Under the pieces are notes generated by a model, which was not told where the DNA came from, did no database searches, and saw only the letters and a program-made list of their open reading frames with translations. A stretch of 19,480 nt of DNA from Paracoccaceae bacterium (lineage in GTDB: Bacteria > Pseudomonadota > Alphaproteobacteria > Rhodobacterales > Rhodobacteraceae): positions 1 through 19,480 of the forward strand of contig DAOUQK010000023.1 in the NCBI GenBank assembly GCA_030625695.1. Reading direction: 5' to 3'. Positions 14,679 through 19,480 of the stretch are shown piece by piece; positions within the stretch are counted from its first letter, which is position 1, and each line of letters starts with the position of its first letter. A program made the position numbers and the translations under genes.

Positions 14679-16205
14679 ATGCAAACAGATCATTTATCAG
14701 GTGGCCCTGTGTCAAATCTCATGACAGTCGCGGCAGCCAAAAACGCTCCGGCCGCTCCCCGACAGGGTGAGGAATTCGATGTTCACTTTGAACAGGCGGG
14801 TGACACCGGCGACAGCACATCAGAAATACTCGCGGATAGTGCGCAGGAGAATTTGCGAACTACTGCCGATCCAGACGATGAATTGAAAATCACCGGTTCG
14901 CCAGAATATTCAAAAAATCCACCCCAGGGGGATAGTTCAGGAAGCCCGACACTCGATGTCGGTTCAATACTTGAGAACCTCGCCGCCAAAGGACTTCTGC
15001 CAACCGGATCACAAAGTTCGGCAACCCTATTGGCCCATAATACAGGGCAGACAAAGTCCACTCATATGTCCGGCGCGAACTCTGAAGGGGTGGGCGGCAA
15101 AACCAACATTGCCAATTCCGACCCGTTGGCAATGCCTGCGAACAGACGGTTCGCGGCGTTGCGGACATCTGAAACCTCTGATCTGTTGGGCCAGGCCCCC
15201 GGTTCGCAAAAACAAAACTCAGGTCAGGCTGTCCTTGATTTGAACGCGGCGCAATTTCGCAGGCAACTGGCGGAACTTCTGAAAAATGGATCTAAAACCG
15301 GTTCTGAGCCTCCACGACTGGGGGAGTTGACCGTTAAGCCAGTTCGCAACGATGGTTTTTCAGGCGCAGCCAAACAACAAAGCTTTGCACCTGGCACCTT
15401 AACTCAACAAACACAAAATTCGGCTGTTTCCCTCGAAAATGCAAAGCCGATTTCTGGTGGTGCCAGCGAAACATTCAGCCAAACCAATGCTTTTGGGTTT
15501 AGAGAGACCCACACCCAGACTGACGATCTTTCACCATCTCGTTCCAGACGATCCATCCGGGGTGGCAATGACAGTACAAATGCCGCCGCAGTATCCAGCG
15601 CAAAGGTGCCGGTGCAAACTGCAGATGTATTCAAAACAGCTCAGAACCAATCGCTAAGTGCCGCAAACATCCAGCCAATTGCCGAGCAACACATGCTGGC
15701 ATCCGAAGGTGCCCCGTCAGAACACTTTGTGACACCGCTTTCTGAACCTGGACTTCAAATCGGAAACTTACGCACCTCGGAAACCATGTTGGCGCGCCCC
15801 GAAGCGGCGCGAATGATCGCCTCGCAAATGGCCGAAGCCGTGATGCGCGCGCAGAACAACAAGGTGGAAATTGCGTTGCACCCGGAAGAGCTTGGGCGCG
15901 TTCGCATGGTATTGTCCACGACTGAACTGGGCGTCACCGTGTCAATTGTGGCCGAACGTGTGGAAACCCTGGACCTGATGCGTCGCCACATTGATCAGTT
16001 GGCCGAAGAGTTTCGCGAATTAGGATACCAGAACATCGGTTTTGAATTTTCTGGTGGCAAGCGCAATCATGGTTCGGATGGCAAATCATCTAACCCTCAA
16101 TCACATAAACCCTCCCATCCCGATGACCAACGCGACGCTGTTGGTTCTGTCCAAATTCAAACCGCCCGGGCGTTACAGTCATCCGGGCTTGACCTAAGGT
16201 TGTAA
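14679..16205 (+). CDS. fliK: Flagellar hook-length control protein FliK
   Basis: Secreted ruler that measures the hook and triggers the FlhB specificity switch. The C-terminal Flg_hook domain is clear at about residues 390-460, with VEIALHPEELGRVRMVLS and later HIDQLAEEFRELGYQNIGFE. The long N-terminal part (1-380) is low in hydrophobic order and rich in Ser, Gln, Asn, Gly and Thr, as expected for a stretched ruler. I use the ATG at 14679 (508 aa), which has GAGAG at 14671-14675; an alternative TTG in frame at 14634 would add 15 residues and lacks a good ribosome-binding site. flgD follows after 5 nt. Confidence 0.93.
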   Translation: MQTDHLSGGPVSNLMTVAAAKNAPAAPRQGEEFDVHFEQAGDTGDSTSEILADSAQENLRTTADPDDELKITGSPEYSKNPPQGDSSGSPTLDVGSILENLAAKGLLPTGSQSSATLLAHNTGQTKSTHMSGANSEGVGGKTNIANSDPLAMPANRRFAALRTSETSDLLGQAPGSQKQNSGQAVLDLNAAQFRRQLAELLKNGSKTGSEPPRLGELTVKPVRNDGFSGAAKQQSFAPGTLTQQTQNSAVSLENAKPISGGASETFSQTNAFGFRETHTQTDDLSPSRSRRSIRGGNDSTNAAAVSSAKVPVQTADVFKTAQNQSLSAANIQPIAEQHMLASEGAPSEHFVTPLSEPGLQIGNLRTSETMLARPEAARMIASQMAEAVMRAQNNKVEIALHPEELGRVRMVLSTTELGVTVSIVAERVETLDLMRRHIDQLAEEFRELGYQNIGFEFSGGKRNHGSDGKSSNPQSHKPSHPDDQRDAVGSVQIQTARALQSSGLDLRL

Positions 16206-16210
16206 CGCAA

Positions 16211-16873
16211 ATGATCAACGATTTATCCTCAACGCCGACGCTGCCCCCAAATCAAACAACTGTCACCCCTCAGGCCATAAGCCTGGCGTCGGATTTTGAT
16301 ACGTTCCTGAAAATGCTGACGGCACAGGCCAGATTTCAGGACCCGCTGAACCCGGTGGATTCGACGCAATATGCCTCGCAATTGGCCCAGTTTTCGGCCG
16401 TTGAACAGGCGGTTCGAACCAATGAAACATTACAGTTGATTTCCGGGCAATTGGGCGGCAGCGATATTTCGTCACTGGCCAGTTGGGTCGGCATGGAGGC
16501 TCGCGCCCACGCACCTGCCTTTTTTGATGGCAGTAGTCCGATAACCATTTCACCGAATCCGGCAGCGGTTGCAGACCGGGTAGAACTGGTTGTGTACGAT
16601 GAGAACGGCGTCGAAGTTCAGCGCAGCGTTCTTCCGGTTTCGGCCCAGCCAGTTGAATGGGTCGGGCTGGATGACGATGGCAATCCGTTACCCGAAGGCA
16701 CCTATAGTTTCGCGGTGGAAAGCTTTGCCGACGATAAACTTATCCTGGCCGAGCAGGCCGAAGTTTACAGTCGGGTCACCGAAGCACAGGTTTTGAATGG
16801 CAAAATCATTTTGATTCTCGAAGGCGGTCAGGCCATTCTGTCATCCACGGTCACAGGGTTGCGCGACCCATAA
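16211..16873 (+). CDS. flgD: Hook capping protein FlgD
   Basis: Scaffold protein that caps the growing hook. It is 220 aa. The N-terminal FlgD signature is FDTFLKMLTAQARFQDPLNP (about 29-48), followed by VDSTQYASQLAQFSAVEQ. The C-terminal half holds the FlgD Ig-like region (VELVVYDENGVEVQRS, about 123-138, and WVGLDDDGNPLPEGTYSF, about 150-167). It follows fliK by 5 nt and converges on ugd. The hook gene flgE usually nearby is not in the window. Confidence 0.96.
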   Translation: MINDLSSTPTLPPNQTTVTPQAISLASDFDTFLKMLTAQARFQDPLNPVDSTQYASQLAQFSAVEQAVRTNETLQLISGQLGGSDISSLASWVGMEARAHAPAFFDGSSPITISPNPAAVADRVELVVYDENGVEVQRSVLPVSAQPVEWVGLDDDGNPLPEGTYSFAVESFADDKLILAEQAEVYSRVTEAQVLNGKIILILEGGQAILSSTVTGLRDP

Positions 16874-16883
16874 GGTCAGGGGG

Positions 16884-16929
16884 TTACGGCAAAAATATGA
16901 TCGCCCTCAATCTGGCACATTTGCCGTAA
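16884..16929. repeat. 10-bp inverted repeat across the ugd 3' end
   Basis: TTACGGCAAA (16884-16893) and TTTGCCGTAA (16920-16929) are perfect inverted copies separated by 26 nt. The left arm is in the flgD-ugd gap, the right arm in the last codons of ugd. It could act as a two-way transcript end for the convergent genes, though the loop is long and the stem only half GC. Function unknown. Confidence 0.45.
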
Positions 16930-18238
16930 AATCCTGCCGCCCTACCGAGACATACCGTTGGAAACCCGCGCGTTTAGCATCGCGCGCGGAATAGATGTTG
17001 CGCAAATCCGCCATAACCGGCGTCGCCATACGTTTGGCAAGGCGTTTCAAATCAAGTGCGCGGAATTCGTTCCATTCCGTCAGGATCACCACGGCATCGG
17101 CGTTTTGCGCCGCTTTATAGGCGTCCTCGACCCAATTCACCCCCGGCAATAAATCAACCCCTTCGCGCCGGCCTTGCGGGTCGACCACGCGTACTTTTGC
17201 GCCGGCGCCAATCAATGCAGGCACAATAGTCAACGAGGGGGCATCGCGCATGTCATCAGTGTTCGGCTTAAACGTGACGCCCAAAATGGCAATTGTTTTG
17301 CCCGCAACGGCCCCGTCCATCAAATCGGTGATCTTGTCGATCATCCGGCGGCGCATCTCATCATTGACCTTGATCACCGTCTCGGAGATCTGCATCGGCA
17401 ACCCATGTTCCTGACCTATACGCGCCAAAGCTTTGGTGTCTTTAGGAAAACACGATCCCCCATAGCCCGGCCCCGCATGCAGGAACTTGTTGCCAATGCG
17501 CCCGTCAAGACCCATGCCGTGGCTGACCTGTTTGACATCGGCGCCGGTACGTTCGCACAGGGCGGCGATTTCGTTGATAAAGGTGATTTTGGTGGCCAGA
17601 AACGCATTGGCGGCATATTTGATCATTTCCGCACTTTCCAGATCGGTTATCAGAACCGGGAAATCGCGCAGGTACAAAGGCCGGTAAATTCCGTTCATCA
17701 CTTCGGCGGCACGGGTCTGCTGGACCCCGACAACCACCCGGTCAGGGCGCATGAAATCATCAATCGCCGCGCCTTCGCGCAGGAATTCCGGGTTCGAGGC
17801 AACATCGAAATCCGCCTTCGGATTGGCCTTGGCGATGGTCTGTTTGACGGCCCGGTTGGTGCCGACAGGTACGGTCGATTTGGTGACCACAACGGTATAG
17901 CTTTTGATCGCCGCAGCAATTTCTTCGGCCGCCGCCATGACATAGGTTAAATCCGCATGCCCGTCGCCGCGCCTTGTTGGCGTGCCGACAGCGATGAATA
18001 CTGCATCAGCACCGTCCACCGCTTCGGCCAGGTCTTCGGAAAACGTCAGCCGTCCGGCGTCAACATTGGTGGTCATCAGCGACTTAAGACCGGGTTCGTA
18101 GATCGGGACCTCGCCCCGGCGCAGCATTTCAATCTTTTCCGGGTTCTTGTCGACGCAGACCACGTCATGGCCGAAATCCGAAAAACACACCCCCGAAACA
18201 AGCCCGACATACCCGGTCCCAATCATCGCAATTTTCAT
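16907..18238 (-). CDS. ugd: UDP-glucose 6-dehydrogenase
   Basis: Cytosolic NAD-dependent enzyme that oxidises UDP-glucose to UDP-glucuronate for surface polysaccharide synthesis. The 443-aa product has an N-terminal Rossmann motif GTGYVGLVSG (7-16) and the substrate-loop motif SNPEFLREG (148-156). The catalytic cysteine is C263 within GYGGSCFPKD, and the C-terminal UDP-binding domain includes GVTFKPNTDDMRDAPS. It lies outside the flagellar operons, 80 nt downstream of the FAD oxidase gene on the same strand. The link to flagella is probably only positional. Confidence 0.97.
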   Translation of the reverse strand: MKIAMIGTGYVGLVSGVCFSDFGHDVVCVDKNPEKIEMLRRGEVPIYEPGLKSLMTTNVDAGRLTFSEDLAEAVDGADAVFIAVGTPTRRGDGHADLTYVMAAAEEIAAAIKSYTVVVTKSTVPVGTNRAVKQTIAKANPKADFDVASNPEFLREGAAIDDFMRPDRVVVGVQQTRAAEVMNGIYRPLYLRDFPVLITDLESAEMIKYAANAFLATKITFINEIAALCERTGADVKQVSHGMGLDGRIGNKFLHAGPGYGGSCFPKDTKALARIGQEHGLPMQISETVIKVNDEMRRRMIDKITDLMDGAVAGKTIAILGVTFKPNTDDMRDAPSLTIVPALIGAGAKVRVVDPQGRREGVDLLPGVNWVEDAYKAAQNADAVVILTEWNEFRALDLKRLAKRMATPVMADLRNIYSARDAKRAGFQRYVSVGRQDFTANVPD

Positions 18239-18318
18239 CTGCTCGCCCTTCGATTTGGCCTGTTTTGCCTTGGGATGGGCGATTGCCCCACCGGTGTCAA
18301 CATTATCGCGCCAATTGG

Positions 18319-19480
18319 CTAAAGATCGCGTAGCCCCATCAGCCCATAGATCGGCGGCATCAGCGCCCGGCGAAACCGCCCCAACGGGAACCGCCCCGGG
18401 GGTTGGCGCATAAGTGACGGGTATGTCAGATCAGGGTCGCGCCCCATTGCCAGATCGGCCAGCAACCGCCCGGAATACCCGCCCATTGCAACACCATTGC
18501 CATGATAGGCCAATCCGGCAAACATGCCCGGATATCCCGGAACAGGCCCAACAAATGGCACGCGGGCGCGCGAAATACAGACCATGCCGGACCAGTGATA
18601 CGGCGATTCGACCGTTTTCCAGGCCGGGAACATATTCTCAAAACCGCGACGGACGGCGGCATGAACCCGCCGTTCCGATCCCACCGAAGACAACAACCCG
18701 CCCCGCATCCCAAACAGGAACCGCCGGTCCGGCATCAGCCGGAAATAATGCAACAGATTGCGCGTGTCATAAGCCATCTGGTCGCTGGTCCAGCCTTGGT
18801 CGGCCAGTTCGGCATCACTTAAAGGACGGGTCACCAGAACCGCCGATTGCGTCGGCATATAACGCGCCGAGAGCCAATCCGGCAGGTCCTCGCTGGAATA
18901 ACCATTGGTGGCAATGATCAGGTTTTTGCAGGTCACTCTGCCTTGTGGCGTTTGCAGGGTATAGCCACGGTCATGCGAAATGTCAGTAACCGGGCTTTGC
19001 TGAAACAATAGCGCGCCTGCCATTTGCGCACCCCCCGCTAGGCCAAACAGATATTTACGCGGGTTCAGACCAAAGCCGGTTGGCGTTGTCAGCGCGCCGT
19101 GAAATGGCCCGTTCAGGCCCGCACTGGCCAAATCAGCGGCTTCGACCAAGGTCTTGCTGTTATCCTCGTCGGCCTCACGGCGCAGGCCAGACATGGCTCT
19201 GGCGTTATGCGCCAGTTGCGTCTCGCCCTTTGAATGCCGGTCAACATCCAGACCCAACCGATCAATCAGACCGGCGGCCAGTGCCACAGCGTCCTTTTCC
19301 GCACGTTGGAATTCCGCGGTCTGCCCGACACCGAAGGTCCGGATCATGTCCGCACTTTCAAGCGCAGATCCCCCCAGACAACAAAAGCCCCCATTGCGTC
19401 CCGACGCACCCCAACCGGGCGTTTGCGCCTCAAGCACGGCAACATTTACTCCGGCCTCGGCCAGATGCAGGGCCGCCGAA
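18319..19480 (-). CDS. FAD-dependent amine/amino-acid oxidase, 5' partial
   Basis: DAO-family flavoprotein that probably oxidises an amine or amino acid. The reading frame stays open from an internal GTG at 19437 to the window edge, so the true start and the N-terminal GxGxxG FAD motif are missing. The visible N-terminal part reads AEAGVNVAVLEAQTPGWGAS followed by GRNGG, the FAD-contact pattern of the gamma-glutamylputrescine oxidase (PuuB)-like group. Further on are IIATNGYSS (about residues 173-181 from the internal GTG) and near the C-terminus YHGNGVAMGGYSGRLLADL, the second FAD-binding region. The exact substrate cannot be told from the sequence. I see no tie to the flagellar genes. Confidence 0.9.
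   Translation of the reverse strand, partial: SAALHLAEAGVNVAVLEAQTPGWGASGRNGGFCCLGGSALESADMIRTFGVGQTAEFQRAEKDAVALAAGLIDRLGLDVDRHSKGETQLAHNARAMSGLRREADEDNSKTLVEAADLASAGLNGPFHGALTTPTGFGLNPRKYLFGLAGGAQMAGALLFQQSPVTDISHDRGYTLQTPQGRVTCKNLIIATNGYSSEDLPDWLSARYMPTQSAVLVTRPLSDAELADQGWTSDQMAYDTRNLLHYFRLMPDRRFLFGMRGGLLSSVGSERRVHAAVRRGFENMFPAWKTVESPYHWSGMVCISRARVPFVGPVPGYPGMFAGLAYHGNGVAMGGYSGRLLADLAMGRDPDLTYPSLMRQPPGRFPLGRFRRALMPPIYGLMGLRDL

Noticed and set aside
17174..17950. 258-aa open frame on the + strand inside ugd
   Set aside because: Shadow of the ugd gene, whose catalytic motifs are intact on the other strand; composition is that of an antisense frame, rich in His, Arg and Gly.
18295..18300. 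TTGACA -35 box for ugd
   Set aside because: The hexamer is perfect on the - strand, but no acceptable -10 follows at 16-18 nt.
1..19480. Mobile element, CRISPR array, toxin-antitoxin or defence system
   Set aside because: All strands are accounted for by flagellar and two flanking metabolic genes; no transposase, integrase, regular repeat array or attachment duplication was seen.

Overview
The window is almost entirely a flagellar gene cluster of an alphaproteobacterium. It is most likely from the Rhodobacterales (Roseobacter group). The pointers are the flagellin-flaF-flbT block, a separate soluble-type lytic transglycosylase paired with a FlgJ that lacks a hydrolase domain, short FlgA, a DUF1217-type protein, and CtrA-like boxes in the promoter gaps. 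The taxonomic call is inferred from gene content and order; there is no rRNA or marker gene in the window.

Layout. (A) Positions 1-5143, + strand: lytic transglycosylase (5' end possibly cut by the window edge), flhA, fliR, flhB and a 133-aa FliJ-like gene. From flhA on, the genes overlap by 4 nt at each junction, so this is one export-gate operon. (B) 9718 down to 5159, - strand: flgB-flgC-fliE-fliQ-flgF-flgG-flgA-flgH-fliL, a tightly packed rod, distal rod, L-ring and FliL operon. (C) 9808-11157, + strand: fliI, the export ATPase, divergent from flgB. (D) 13643 down to 11161, - strand: flagellin, flaF, flbT and a DUF1217-like gene. (E) 14566 down to 13903, - strand: flgJ (rod-binding domain only) and a FlgN-like chaperone. 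(F) 14679-16873, + strand: fliK and flgD, divergent from flgJ. (G) 19480 down to 16907, - strand: a FAD-dependent amine/amino-acid oxidase (cut by the window edge) and UDP-glucose 6-dehydrogenase. These last two are housekeeping or surface-sugar genes flanking the cluster.

How it fits together. FlhA/FlhB/FliR/FliQ form the membrane export gate. FliI and probably the FliJ-like protein form the ATPase complex. FlgB/C/F/G with FliE make the rod. The transglycosylase and FlgJ open the peptidoglycan for it. FlgA (P-ring chaperone) and FlgH build the outer rings. FlgD and FliK control hook assembly and length, the FlgN-like protein chaperones hook-filament proteins, and flagellin is tuned by FlaF and FlbT. 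fliF, fliG, fliM, fliN, fliP, flgE, flgI, flgK, flgL and the motor genes are not in the window and must lie elsewhere.

No gap exceeds 300 bases. The largest (13644-13902) holds the flagellin promoter/leader and a terminator-like hairpin. I found no mobile element, CRISPR array, tRNA or rRNA, and no defence system or obviously new pathway. The most interesting signals are regulatory: a near-perfect 21-bp palindrome centred between flgJ and fliK, CtrA-geometry boxes in three promoter gaps, a hairpin just ahead of the flagellin ribosome-binding site (candidate FlbT target), and a stem without a U-tract between flagellin and flaF.
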